From contig CM048552.1 in the NCBI GenBank assembly GCA_026413225.1, positions 52,281,001 to 52,345,000 on the forward strand: DNA of 64,000 bases. The letters are read 5' to 3'. This document shows, in pieces, positions 24,898 through 37,711 of this stretch. Within the stretch, counting starts at the first letter, position 1, and each line of letters opens with the position of its first letter. The notes beneath the pieces are model-generated. The model did no database searches and was not told the DNA's origin. It saw only the letters and a program-made list of their open reading frames with translations. The DNA comes from Otis tarda. Taxonomy: Eukaryota; Chordata; Aves; Otidiformes; Otididae. The position numbers and the translations under genes were made by a program.

Positions 24898-26504
24898 CTG
24901 GAGTTGTATAAGCAGAATATAGATCAGTCTTAAAAGTAAATGTGAAGGTCTCCCAGAAGTTAATTGTTTCTCAAAAGATGAAAATCTGACATTAAGCTAG
25001 AAATGCAGTGCTTCTTTAAATATTTAAGTAAACTTCCCATATCTGTCTATATTTTTGTAAATAGCCATGCTTCCTGGCGACATGAAGATTTATACTTAAG
25101 GCTTTTAAACTGAAGTTCAGTATTTCCATAGCAACTGCACTGTTCCCTGTATAGATACTACTTTTATTTTGTAATAGTTTGACAAATGTGGTGTTCCATC
25201 ATGTCAAACAGAGGGAATAACTGTCAGGATTTTTAAGTTATGCATACAACACTTAATTCAAGAGAGTGCAGTCAAGCTGATCCAGCAGCTTCCTAAATGG
25301 GACATAGCTAAATCTACCTTATCTCACAATTACTTTATATCACAATTAGGAAAATATGCTGGCATAGCCATCAAGATTAAGGTGTGCAAACTGATTGCTT
25401 TAAGCTGGTAACATTGCTATGATCACACATGACTGCACTACCCATCACTCTGACATTGCAGACAGTCCTGTATCTATCTCTGTACATCAGGCCCTATTTG
25501 CCTCTTAGCAGAGAAATAGTCAAAGCACACTATTTATAAAAAAAAAAAATGGAATGAAAACTACAGAGTTTCATACATATGGAGTTTGCTGCTTTATTCC
25601 AAAGAAAATGTGAGTATGTATGTATGTATATGGGTATCGATAAACTTTGTAAAATAAATATATTAGGAGCTGAATAGTAAATTAACCTAATTTTGCATAA
25701 CAGAAGATTAAGACCAAGAAACAATTCTATTACTGGCACATAAGAGTGCTCGACACTTACAATGTTCCTTACTCTTTCAATCCCTTAACCGATCGATAAA
25801 GCAAACAAATGCTTTTGCTAAAAACTCATCTTTGTTCAAATGGCTTCCTACTACTTTACCAAAATGTATGTTTGGACAAACCAGGAGAGAGAAGAGCTAT
25901 CTTTCGTGCAATCTTCTAAGTTTCTGCTGTAAGTAGACTTTATGGGGGGAAAAGCTGTAGTATTCCAGTATCTTTACCTCCAGATCTGAGCTACTCAATG
26001 TCTACTTCATATTTAAATATAATGAGATTGCAGAATTTAAGGTTCTGTCTTCCCCATATGGCAGGAGTGACAGCCAGGAGTAGACTAACAGGTACAGCAC
26101 TCTGCATAGCCCAGGCCCTACTGTCACCCGTGTTGTTCCTGTACTTTGGTACCACATAGCTAGACCATTACAAGACACGCAAACACAGGTTTTACAATTC
26201 CTATCTGCTTTTGTAGCACGCAGCATTGGGAATCTTCAGGAAAGGATCCTGTGGTGGAACAGTCTGTCTATACAAACGTCAACCAAGGCATGCAGTTATA
26301 AAAGCAGATGAAATGTGTTCACACACATGTATGGATAACTTGTGTATGAAGTGCATGCAAAGCAATCTAATACATCAGTAAGTGTTCCTTCGTGGTCTTC
26401 ATCTTCTATTCTGCAATAGCACATCAAGTAACTACTACATTTCAATTCAGCTTCCAGTTTACGTATTTTACCGCTTGTCTGTCACAGTTCTGAGTACAGC
26501 AGTA
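24898..26504. other. AT-rich intron with a short TGTA microsatellite
   Basis: A (TATG)n tract of about four units lies near 25614-25630. A GC-richer minus-strand open patch at 26040-26226 has no convincing splice pair. Nothing else is recognised. Confidence 0.5.
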
Positions 26505-26990
26505 GTTCTTATCATCCCTGAACAGCCTCACCTGGGGCCCCTACTCACACTCATGCCCACAGGCATGGGAGGTCCTCTTCAACTCAGCCCTGGGCCCTCA
26601 GCTCCCGCCTGAGACAAGCTGCAGAAGCGCTCATCTCTAACTCGGCCACATCTGTGCCCACACTGGCACATCTGGGCAAATGACCCCAGTGATCTGGACT
26701 CTGACTTGCAGACTGACTTCCTAGCTTCACTTCAGACTTTCCTCATCACCACAGACATCCTGGTGATCTGCTTTTGGTTCCTGATTATGCTCACCAGGCC
26801 TGATCCCAACCTTTGGGCTGACCTTCTGGCTTGACATTGGACCTACCTCAGCATTACGAACTTGCCTGATGCCCTGTGCTCAGGGCTGCCCTCTGCTATC
26901 CCCCAGCCAGTCCTGCACCCTCACAAGGGTGGTGGGACAAGCCCCAGCTGGTGAGGACTTGCCTTGCCACCCCAGGGCACCCCAAGTTGA
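26505..26990 (+). repeat. Dispersed GC-richer repeat, copy B
   Basis: Related to 587-1100 in the same orientation. CTTCAACTCAGCC, CTTCCTAGCTTCACTTCAGAC, CTCATCACCACAGACATCC and GGTGATCTG recur with substitutions, and the repeat again contains two or more internal units of roughly 100 bases beginning CTGACYTTCTRGCTTSAC. C-rich against an AT-rich background. No coding frame or LTR ends can be defined. The edges are approximate because divergence is high. Confidence 0.6.
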
Positions 26991-29900
26991 AACTTGATCA
27001 GATGAAAAAGCAGCATCCAAAAATGCCCATAACTCTAAATCTTCAGTTTATGGCTCTCCACATAAACTATCATAAGCATATACAAACAGGGACCAGAATT
27101 AAAATTCCTTTTACCAAAAAAATAAACGGGTGAATCCTTACTTAACATAGATTTGCTGTTCTTGCATTTCTGAGGACAGAAACTTAACTCCATTCACTGA
27201 CTAACCAAAGGCAAAGTGGAATAGCAAAGTGCCTGAACCAAAACAAGAGAATAATGACAGACAGACTGGCATGGAGAAGACATGCATTGGAAAGGAGCAG
27301 ACTAGGATGAGAAGTTTGTTGAAACTCAGACTGTGAACAAAAATCAGTTGAAATTTGTATTTCAGAGGAGTCAGTCTCCCACTACAACCATGGGAGCGAT
27401 ACAGGTTGAAAAACAGGACCTGTGGCACATGTACTCAGTAACTGAAGGTCTGACTGCTAGTGAGGCTGTAGCTGTGTATCTGCAGTTATATTGTGACTAC
27501 CACTACAATTTACAAACTGCAGACAACGTGGTGGTAGAGTGTTGCAATCGGACTCTGTGGCTAGCAGTCTCAGTAGGTCTGTAGTTAAGGTCAGTCTCTG
27601 TGCTGAAGCCCTGTTCCTACATCTTCACTGTTATCATTATCTGTGCTGTGACTCCTTCAAGAAGAGCATTTAAAAAAGCTGTAATCTCAACACAGCTATC
27701 TCCAGAACTCTGTCGTGACAGGCTGTGTTTCTTTGGAAATCCTCATAACTGTAACTACCTATATACATACAAAGCTGATTATGCTATTTCTACCTCTAAA
27801 CTTTCCCATTCCCCATTTAGCTGAATTATCAGTCTCTTGACTGATTCCTCATTTAAGATGGTCAATAATAATGACACTGCAATGCTTTCAGCTTTATCAT
27901 TAGCAGGCATTGCTCAAAAATATTTTTTAAGGATCATACCTCAGTTTTCTTTCCAGTACTTACCAACAGCAAAGAGATAGATCTCCAACTAAATGTTATA
28001 CTTTGTCACATAATTTCTATTTTTGTGGCTACTCTGAGACAAAACTATATATGAAATATCATAGTCTTTTATTCCAGCTCTTGGACAGGAAGAATGTTCA
28101 TCAGTATCATATTTTTATGATGGCCAGAAATGCAACCATTAAAGCATTAAAAATCTTGGTAGATACTGCAGGAAGATTTTACAAGAACTGGAGATACATG
28201 GAAGAGGGTCTAGTACTATCATACCATTTATAAAAGCTTTGTCTCAGTTTAACAGACATTGCAGAGTAAACTTTCCAGTGAAGCCTGCAATGCTAGAATT
28301 TGAGACTGCTGTAGGAGCAGTTTTGGGGTTTTAAATCTTTGAAAGTTTTCAGAACTGTACTGATATTTAAGATTATTAGAAATTCTGGAATCTGTACAAG
28401 ACAGTTATTCAATTATACAGGTGGAAAAAAAAAAGTTTTTACTTTTGTACTGATTGACAGTAAGAAAATATAGAATCTGAAATTTCCCAAGAAAGGTTTT
28501 TTTCAGATATAAAAATACACATTTATGGAAGTCAACATTTTTCACAAAAATATGCATCAGTTTTACCAAGGATGGAATTTCTGCCCAAAAAGAAAGACCA
28601 ATTTCAGAAAAAAAAAAAAAAAAAGCAATGGCCCCACATTAACCATAAATCGGTAACCTACAAATGGAAATCACTCTGCTAAAATAAGCAGCAGCATTTA
28701 AATTTCAGTCTCCCAAAATCGAGCTGGGTATTTGGGAGTGGATGAAGACTGCTATTAGCTCCATTCTGATGTAGAACTGTGCATTTTCTAAAACCCTGAA
28801 ATTTTTACAAGACAGATTTTTCCACCAAGCTCTTCCAGAATTTCACCAATTGTGAGACTGCAAAAGAGAATTGCTTATTCTGAGAACATCTGTATTACTG
28901 CTAAGTTGGGTTTTAAATGATATCTGGAGACCAATTTACACAGACACTTTTCTACAACAGCCCTTTCTATAATGAGACTTCCCAGCACAGTACAGACAGA
29001 AATGACATACTACATGTCAGAAGTACCTCCAGCCAAGCCTTTTTCCATAACTGCAATAAAGAAAGTAAGTTTGTGAAGGAGATAACTCCTCTTTTCTTAG
29101 GCATATTAAAAATTGTTAGCTCATTAGGTCACAAATGGACGCTGTCATAATCCCACCTAAAATTCACTTTCATTTTACCATTGTACCTCTAACAATGTAT
29201 ATAAATCAAGAATAATTTTTTATGTTTGTTCACCTTTGATGTGTAAACACTCTATATTTAAATAACTGTAAAATATATTTTTAACTATAAAAGAAGGGCA
29301 GAAATGAATTTGTGCTCAAGTGTAATTCATAGACCCTTTTCCCTATTTTGGAATCTTTAGTAGGGTATGGATTTTAAGACATGTCAAGTACTCTTATCAC
29401 TTTGTTTCTTCATGATGAAGTCTCTACTTTCTGATGTGTTAGTGGGTTGACATGAGTCAGAAATACATTTTTGTACTTTTACCTAAAACATGCTGTCACA
29501 GAGTGTACCTGTAATAATTTGTTAGACTAATTCAAGATATTGGTCTTAATCTAAAAATCAAAATAAATAATTTGTGTTCTCGATCCTTTAGAACAAGATG
29601 TTCTCTGCCTCATTCTGAAGTAAATGTGAAAGATCCAACAGATTAGCTAACAGCTTGAAAGACTGCATACAGTGATGGTAACACTTCTTAGACTGAATTC
29701 ACTGGTTTATAATTTGGAAATTTTTCACTATTTTACTTCTTTCCTTTCTTTCATAAAAAGAAAAACAACTAAAAACCAAAACTATCTCCGTCTTCAATTT
29801 TTATGGAGGGAAATAATCTAGAAAGGTGATTTGTCATTTCATGAATAAATACAGAGTAAATATACTCTTTTTTTTTTGTACCCACAATTAAAAATCTTAT

Positions 29901-31501
29901 TAGTTCTCAGAGCAAGAAAGATGAGCTATTGTAAGGTTGAGTTTAAAATTTAAGTAGAATGAATAAAACTAATTCAGCTGCCACTATCTTAAAACTTACA
30001 CCGTTCTTGAAATGAACCTCTCTTTATAAAAAGGAAACACATACCAACAAAAGCTAATTTTATTCTACTTTTCAAATGCATTCCTCAATTTTATAACACA
30101 CTTTACATATAATTTAAATTAAAAAGAAACAAGAAAAACAAAAATGTTTTTAAAATTAGGAAATAACTTCAAAATGGCATATATGTTAATAATAGGAAAG
30201 TTTAACAATAATTAAATCATAAGTGATACGTATTTAAATACAAAAAGATCCATTTAAGAAATATTTTTTAAAAGAAATTCTTAAAAATAAGGAATTAGTA
30301 ACTATGGCACTCCTATTGTAAATCAGGATCATTCCGACAGCTCTGCACCTTGCCAAATGTCTAGAATGATAGATAGTATGAAGCAGAAAACAGCTACTGA
30401 AAGGAGAAAGGAACAGAAAAGCTCCTTACAAAAAGACAGGGCACCGCTCATTGTTATTCAAGCACATTAGCTGCCATATCCTGCTTCCATTGACTGCAGT
30501 GGAAGCTGGAGCATTGACTTCGAACAGGTGCAAGTCCCATGAGACTAAAGGGAATAAAACGTACAAGCAGAGTATGAAAGCAACAGTGTATAAAGTGTGG
30601 TGAGACAGGATACGTAATTCCAATCTGGTACACAAGAATCTGACAAAGCTATTTAAATGCATTGCCAACTAAGGATGCAACTGAAAAAACCAGACATTTT
30701 AAACAGAAATTTGGCAGGCCTCCATTCAATGCTACAAGAAAAGTGCAGGAAAAACGTTACAGAAATGAGACTGCTTAACAACTACAGTGGGGGGAGAAAA
30801 CAAGGGAGATCCAGAAGCAGCAATAAGCATCATCCTGTCCTGTAGCAATACAATATCACTTGTTCAGGACGCAGCTGTTGGCATGCCTTGGTGGATACTG
30901 CAGACCAGTCTGCTCTGAGAATTGTTGGGACTCAGACCCAAGTATATTGCCCATTTTTATTTATTCTCCTCTGTATTATCATAAGCATTTGAAAGTGTTT
31001 GGGGACTTCTTTTTTAACTTACATAATCTTCAAAGAGAAGTCTTAGGCTATATTCTTACATCAGCTGAGTTATGTACGATGTCCTCAACTAATTCTATTT
31101 AGAAAGTAGCTCAGATGTCATTATATTAATTAGAAGTTGGTCAAAAATAGAGTACTTATCCCAAAGGAAACTATGTTTCTTCAAAATTTATTTCCCAGAC
31201 TGAATCAGAAGAGAAAGCTATGCAACAAAATAACCTACATGGGGGTAACAAAATACCTAAAATGGGGTAAAAAACATAAAACAGTTTCAATTTTAAATTC
31301 ATCTGAATGAGTATTACAGCAGGAAGACTGAACCTTGACATTTAATTTTAAAACTGGATTTTGAAGTTAAAATGAAGACAGAAGGTAACAATTTTGAAGG
31401 GAATAAAGCAAGACTGGAAATTACTGTTACAGGTAGGACAGAGAAGAGATTAAGCAGCTCTTCTATACTCAATGTTTTATAATGAAAAGGTAAATATATA
31501 C
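26991..31501. other. AT-rich intron; A runs and an old repeat-like patch
   Basis: Homopolymer A runs occur at 28428 and 28608. The segment at 30470-30560 (CATTGACT, CTGCAGTGGAAGC) resembles a common ancient vertebrate interspersed element but cannot be named safely. A 22-base phase-compatible mini-exon at 30000-30021 is noted in the findings. Confidence 0.45.
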
Positions 31502-31642
31502 CTGTGCAAGCATGGGAAATCCGAGGTTCCTGCATCCATTACAAGGTGTCAATGCCTCCCATAAACCTGAAGGACCACAAGTATTTTCACCTGCATCATC
31601 ATCTTCTTCCTCTCTTGATGATAAACATGTTGAAGAAGGCCT
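31502..31642 (-). CDS. Coding exon with acidic run and CNGC motif (141 nt, phase 0 to 0)
   Basis: The acceptor TTTCCTTATGCACAG and donor GCACAG|GTATAT bracket exactly 47 codons, phase 0 on both sides. The segment starts RPSSTCLSSREEEDDDAGEN, an acidic and Ser-rich run. It then becomes GLWEALTPCNGCRNLGFPML with four more residues before it and AQ after it. The paired cysteines (C-N-G-C) plus two earlier cysteines could hint at a metal site, but the spacing is not that of any zinc finger I can name. The symmetric length means the exon could be skipped without a frameshift. It lies in the middle of a roughly 30-kb stretch with no other strong exon, apart from the cluster at 23-25 kb. Confidence 0.85.
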
Positions 31643-33881
31643 CTGTGCATAAGGAAACAGTACTTTCAAATTAAACACAGTGATCTACTGTGAAGAAACA
31701 TTTTACTTAATGAAAATAACTTAAAAGATTCTTACATACAAATTCTAAAAGATAAACTGAGATTTTAGTACACAGTAACTACTCAACTGTTAATCTGCTG
31801 TACAAAAATCACACTTTCTAAGGAAGGTGCATATTGACCTATCTGCAATTATTCCTTATATAAGAGTGAATATAATATCATACATTAAAAACATGTATTT
31901 ATTTTCTTTCTTATCAAGTAATTGGCAAATTCAAATTCTTTTTACTTTAAAATTTGCTTTAACAGCATTAAGTTTAGGATGTCCCACAGAGAATAAAAAC
32001 TAATGTTTATATTAAAAAAAAAAAAAAAATACTACCCCCAAGAAAGAAATAATATAAGCTAAGGGGATCTTGCTCTAATAGTCATCTGTTGTGCTCAGAA
32101 AATAAAAGTACAGCTGTATTACATTTGCCTGGATCAGTCCAGGTTTTTGCAGAAAAAAAAAAAAAAAAAAGATAAATTCAGCCAAAATATGAGGCTTCAA
32201 TTTTTATTTCATATTTACCAATAATAAAAAAAAAAATGTTTTAGCTTATTTTGTAGGCAAAAAAAATATTTTAAAATGACCTTTTTTTTTTTTCATCAGC
32301 TAGAAGGATGAAAAGTATAGGGAAAAGTTCAGTTGTGAGCATTAAGGCTTCCTTATTGGCCTCGGTGATAAAAGAACAATGCTGGGTTTTGCTGAAACCA
32401 GTATCCTAATTTTTTGTGACAGCCAGAAACAGGAAGAGTGGACAGTTCCCATTTATTTATGTTATTTTGCTTCACAGCATAGTCCACCCCAACTGAATGA
32501 ATTGCAGTGGCAAATTTTATTGATTTCAAGAGAAGAAGAAAAACTAAGCCAGTAATGAATTATTTTTAAAGTCTCATGTAAAGAAAATTATGACAGCAAA
32601 GGAAAAAAAAAAAGTAAGTTTTACTCATATTAAATTGGAATACGTAATAGCTGCTTGAGCCTCCTTGACATTTGTTTGTGCAGCCTACCTGATATTCAGA
32701 TATTAAATACTGTCTTTAGGAATGTTTATCTTAAACAATCTTTCAGAAGTGGCTGGATTTTTGCCTGACCAACATAATGCTGTTTGAGACAATGGCTGAG
32801 CACATCTATTAATCTGGTGGCAACATTAGCTCTAAAGCACTGCTACAAAAATTAACAAAAAAAAAAATTAAAAAAAACCCAAACCACACACAAAAAAAAC
32901 AACAAACCACAAAAAACCCAACAAACACTTAACTGCAGATTATTTTAGCCAATAGAATTTTTAAAAATGCTTGGAGTCTGCTGCAAGAAAGGGAATGCAG
33001 AGGTGAAGAAAAAGTAGTGGGTGAAACAAGTGGAAAAACAGGAGCAGTTCTGAAGATGAACACAAGCTGATAGAAACTCTAGAAGAAGCAAAGGCACCAC
33101 ACAGACAGGTACTAACTCAAATTGTATAACATCTGAGGATCATTTAACCTTTGACTCTTATACTAACCACACAGATGTGGTTGGTGTACCATTAATTTAA
33201 GCAGAAAATATATTTCTAAATTCTATTTTATCTCACTCACCAAAACACGATATGAGAAACACAATATATCCATTGCTATTAGTCGCATTCCCCTCAGTTA
33301 GAAAATGGTTGTTCCCTTGTTGCAGACTTCATGAACCTAGCCAAATCGTCTAAAGTTAGGCGGATTTATTTACTTTTTATTTTAAAAGTCAATTTCTAAA
33401 ACATTCTTAGCATGATATTTCATGAGGTTATTTTGACAGTCAAGTGGTATCACAGAATATGTTGCCATAGCAACAAATATTCTTACACAGATTATTAAAA
33501 GGATTGGGTTAACTCTGCAGAGTGTGGGTCGCGAAGGACTATTATTGCTATACATTTGCATAGACAAAGGAAGCAGACTACAGGTCTTTCCCTTCTATTT
33601 ATGATGCCATCCTCCGTGGTGGTTGCACTGCATTTATATTTTCAATCTCAGAATTGTTGTACCAGAGAGTAAAGTGCTTCTTGCCCCCTGGAGCAAAAAG
33701 CAAAGAACTGCAGCAGTGCTAGGTACAGGAAAGCAGGTAACACACATTAGCTGCAACCTTACAAGCCAATGTAAGTGAATGAACACAAAAGCTGCGAAAG
33801 TATAGTCAATGCACCTTCTAAAGGTAAAATACACACACATAATATCAGAGAGATATTTTTAACACAACTGAAGGAAGATCA
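31643..33881. other. AT-rich intron with A/C-rich low-complexity tract
   Basis: A runs at 32014, 32154 and 32227, a T run at 32283, and a long A/C tract at 32857-32930. No exon or RNA gene seen. Confidence 0.55.
32857..32930. repeat. A/C-rich low-complexity tract
   Basis: About 75 bases made only of A with interspersed C and few other bases (ATTAAAAAAAACCCAAACC, then CACACAAAA and AACAACAAACCAC). Similar tracts occur at 19978, 47686 and 56968, and in complement at 49199. Confidence 0.85.
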
Positions 33882-34112
33882 ATAGAACTACAGAATAGTT
33901 TGGGTTGGAAGGGCCCTTCAAAGGTCACCTAGTCCAACCCCCCTGCAAGGACCAGGGACATCTCCAACCAGATCAGGTTGCTCAGAGCCCCATCCAACCT
34001 GGCCTTGAACATTTCCAGGGATGGGGCATCTACCACCTCTGTTCCAGTGTTCTACCACTCCCATTGTAAAAAAAAAAATGCCCTATATCTAATCTGAATC
34101 TACCTCCTTCTA
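33882..34112 (-). mobile_element. CR1 LINE 3'-end fragment
   Basis: Starts with a degraded 3' repeat (TAGAACTACAGAATAG) and continues TTTGGGTTGGAAGGG, AGTCCAACCCCCCTGCAAGG and CAGATCAGGTTGCTCAGAGC. It ends after CTACCTCCTTCTA. About 230 bases remain. The normal CTCTGGGCAACCT stretch before TGTTCCAGTG is deleted. No RT coding beyond the last few codons survives. Confidence 0.92.
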
Positions 34113-37100
34113 ATACATTTGACTCATTCAAGGAAAAACATGTGAGTATTTAGCCATTACAGGAACAGAGGAGAAAAAAATCACAGCAAAAATATTATTG
34201 AACAATAGAAGAAATATACAAGCAGAACGAGAGTTGTATAATTTCCATTAGATTTATTCTATATAAATAGTCTAAAATAGAGTGAGAATCACACAAATTT
34301 AAATTAATGTTTTCAATATAAAAAAAAATGGGGAATATTATATAGATATATCTCCTGATCATTCAAAATAGGAGCAGTCAATGCCAGAGTTCATTAGACA
34401 CACTACTGGAATAAACTGACTACTAATCTTACACAACTAGACAATCCAGGTATGAATTACATGATACAGGCTAATTTACAGACTACTGCAGAGTAGAGCT
34501 AGCTCTTTTTATACTTAATGACTGATTTCTGTCCTCTTGCCCAGATTTCTGCTACTGATAAATGACTAAAAAGGAAGCATTAGGAGGTATGTATTTGAAG
34601 GGTCAAGAAGAAGTTATCCCTATCCCCTTTCTCATCCACCCCTGCTGCCAGAAGCCCAGTTCTTTCCAGACAACAGGTACAAAGGGACAAATGGGAGTTG
34701 CTGCAGGGAGAGAGCTGCATTTACAAAGAGAAGCAAAGGAGTTAATAGCTGCATAAGAGAAAGGGGCATCAGAAGTCCCTCAAATGGGGTAGACTGGGTT
34801 TGCATACTCTGGGGAGTGGGATGCACCTGGAGGAGACAGGTGAGATACAGAAAGCTCTACAATCAATCCACAGACCTCAAATTGTCACACAAGCTCATAA
34901 AACTCCCAACTCAGACCACCCAGTTTCCTGCTATTTTCTTTCACAGGCTTTATTCCTTTCCCAAAACTCCCTCATTTTTCTGTTCTGTTATATAATTTAA
35001 TTTTGCCTCCTCAGAGATCCTTTGGACATGAAAATCTAATTCTGTGTGTGCTGCTGGGAAGCCTTGAAATAGCCCTGTGGGAAGAGTTTTAATGAAACCA
35101 AAGTTATTTATGCCCATTTCTCAAAAAAAAAAAAAAAAAAAAAAGAAAGAAAGAAAGAGAAAGAAAGATTTCTGTCACTTAAAGAAAAATAGAAACAATC
35201 AAGAACCTTTTATTCATGCCTGCTTTAACTCAAAAAAAAAAAAAAAAGTAAATGTAGGTAGAAAATGCCACCTAGATCACAGTTTCTCAATTAATTGAAT
35301 TTGGCATTATGAAATGGTGAAGTTAACAAACTGTAATATCAAGCTTCAAAAAGGCCAACTTCGCCTAAGCTAGAAGAGACATGAGTATAAGCATCATTTA
35401 TCCGCAAACAAAACAGATAGAAAAAAAAAACCTTAAAAGATATTAGATATAAAATATATAAAGGAAAAATTGGTAGGGAAACTAGAATATATTGATAGAG
35501 AATAAAAGGTTTAATAAAAGTTCTGATTTTTACTGGAACACTGAATTAAGACTTAAAAATTGTTTATAGCAATAAGAGACTAGCAACATAATTTCTCTAT
35601 ACATAAAAAAGAGATAATAATAATTCCAGCAAGGGAGTAGTGAGATCTAGTGTAAGGATATTGGACCATTACAATCAGCGGCAAGTTTTCCTCAAACTCT
35701 ACCGGGCCTGACACATCACCTCTGATTTTCACATCAGGTGATCATTTAGATTATGCCTTTGAAAGTGTAGGTATGGAAGTTGTCTTCTTCATGTCTCCGC
35801 CTACACAGAATTTGCCCAGTGGGATATATGAGACTAAAGGATATTCTCTTCTGTAAACAGCCTATTTGTTCTCCTGGTATATGTATGCACATTAGGTTGG
35901 CTATCACAATAACTTGACATCTCTCTCTTGACCTAAGAGAACAAGTCAATATTTAGCAACAAACAGAATGACGAGTATAGACAAAAGAAGCAGAAAAGAC
36001 TGTTCCATTCTTGAAAGTCAACAGGAAAAGAAAAAGAGAGCACCTTTAATCTTAACTATTACTTCAAGCTACCAGGTTCACAGCTCAAGAAGATTTATGC
36101 CATGTATAAAACATACATAAAGTTTTGGCCTTGCCTTTTTACAGATGTTAATGACTTCCTGACTACCATATGACCTCATTATCTAGACAAGTTTTCTCTA
36201 TGAATACAGTAAGTCATACAAAACCTCTTATTTCCTTTTATTCCCTCTTTTTATCAGTTTTTAATGAAAATTGGTCTGCTTCCTGCCTTGATATTTGCAA
36301 GCAGCCATTGCTAGGCAAAATGTGATTTGTTTCCCTCATTTCAGGATATAGATGAGACTTTCCTCTAGCAGTCCAGTGAAATTTAAAACTAAACATAAAA
36401 ATCTTTCTTTACTTCTTGTATCTCTGGTTTTGCATAATTATCATCCATTTCAGAAGCACTGCAAATACCCTTTCAGATAGTATCCACTACAGCAAGATAG
36501 GATCAGGAAAACTGCAAAAGATATTAAAAAAAAAAAATGGGACCTTTACCATTTGCTACTGCATCATAGTTCTGGATACAAATGTTAAGTATTCATCTAT
36601 CTTGCACCACATGACATAAGAAAATATGTTTTTATAAATGAACCAGCAAAGACAAAATCCAGAAGGCAATCATCATCTGCTTATGGAAGGTAGAAAGCCA
36701 CCAGACATCTGATAAGCTAAATGCTATCACTCAGTCTGGAACAATGAAGCCAGTAGGAGGTTTCTTCTGAAGAAACAGTTTGTCAGACATAGGACCATGC
36801 AAGTATTTCATATGATCCTAACCACTGGATTACAGAGGCACGCCTCTACCTCTCCTTTGCCTCACCCAAAGGATATGTAATTACGTCATGAAACAAAAGT
36901 AAAAGAATGCAGTTCTATTGTCTAATATTCTTATTTTGTGTTATACTAAGAACTAATAAAGAGGGAAACCATTCCTGAATGTCCTCTATAAACAAGGCTG
37001 AGCAGGGTGTTCTCTGTCGCTGCTGTTCCCAAGGCCTGTGGCAGCCAAGCCAGGGACAGTGGAGCTGGGATCGCTTCTGCGCTCTCAGTGCTCCCCCTGC

Positions 37101-37711
37101 TGCTACCCAGGCTGCTCCCAGGGCAAAATGCCTGATGGATACAGAAGAGAATAAAAGCAGGATTTGGGCATGAAATGTAACACTATTAGTTACTATTTTT
37201 CCACAGCAGGGTCCCTGCATTAACCAAATGTACCCTTCTGGGATTCAGTAAGGATGCTGACAAGGAGGAACCTCATTTATGAGACACATGCTGTGTCTTA
37301 CAGATGAACAACAGTAAAACGTTTTGGTGGCCTGGCCAGACCTTTCCTATATCCCCCAAGGCAGCCTTCTCCCTGCTTGGTTGTTTGTCTGTTTCCATCC
37401 TCATTATCTTGTCCTCCACCTTACACTGCTCATCTGCATTCTTTCACAAACACATTCTTAGTTTACATTTCTTTCATCATTTCATTCAGTATGAGTCTGA
37501 TTAGAGTTTGATTGCACCTCCTGTATTCAGCAAGGCAATACTAGGAGGACAAGGATGGTCTTGTACCTAAAGCAGCTGAGTGTTGGAGAAGTGCACTCTG
37601 TACCTGCCACTGCCATAATCCTTGTAGGACACTGGACATGTCATTTAAACTTCTCTGAGATGGTCACTAAGTTTGTGTTCCTTATTTCCTAGCTGTATTG
37701 AAATGTGAAGG
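34113..37711. other. AT-rich intron with microsatellite; GC-richer patch near 37 kb
   Basis: Contains the A/GAAA tract at 35123-35168 and a second A run at 35232. The patch at 36990-37140 is GC-rich with open frames on both strands, but no splice-consistent exon could be drawn. It may be a decayed repeat. Confidence 0.45.
35123..35168. repeat. Poly(A) followed by (GAAA)n microsatellite
   Basis: Twenty-two A residues are followed by GAAAGAAAGAAAGAGAAAG. No retroelement body can be recognised upstream, so it is treated as a simple repeat. Confidence 0.9.

Noticed and set aside
25753-25880. Minus-strand frame with HLNKDEFLAKAFVCFIDRLR
   Set aside because: It looks coding but meets a stop before any usable donor; the alternative frame gives only a 45-nt block with unfitting upstream phase.
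26002-26226. Cys-rich minus-strand frame (DRNCKTCVCVSCNG)
   Set aside because: Possible splice sites give phases incompatible with the neighbouring exons, and the donor is weak.
30426-30668. 80-codon minus-strand frame ending CPVFL
   Set aside because: The underlying sequence looks like a common ancient interspersed repeat, and there is no convincing splice pair.
36915-37220. GC-rich patch with open frames on both strands
   Set aside because: No splice pair and no recognisable domain; likely a decayed repeat.
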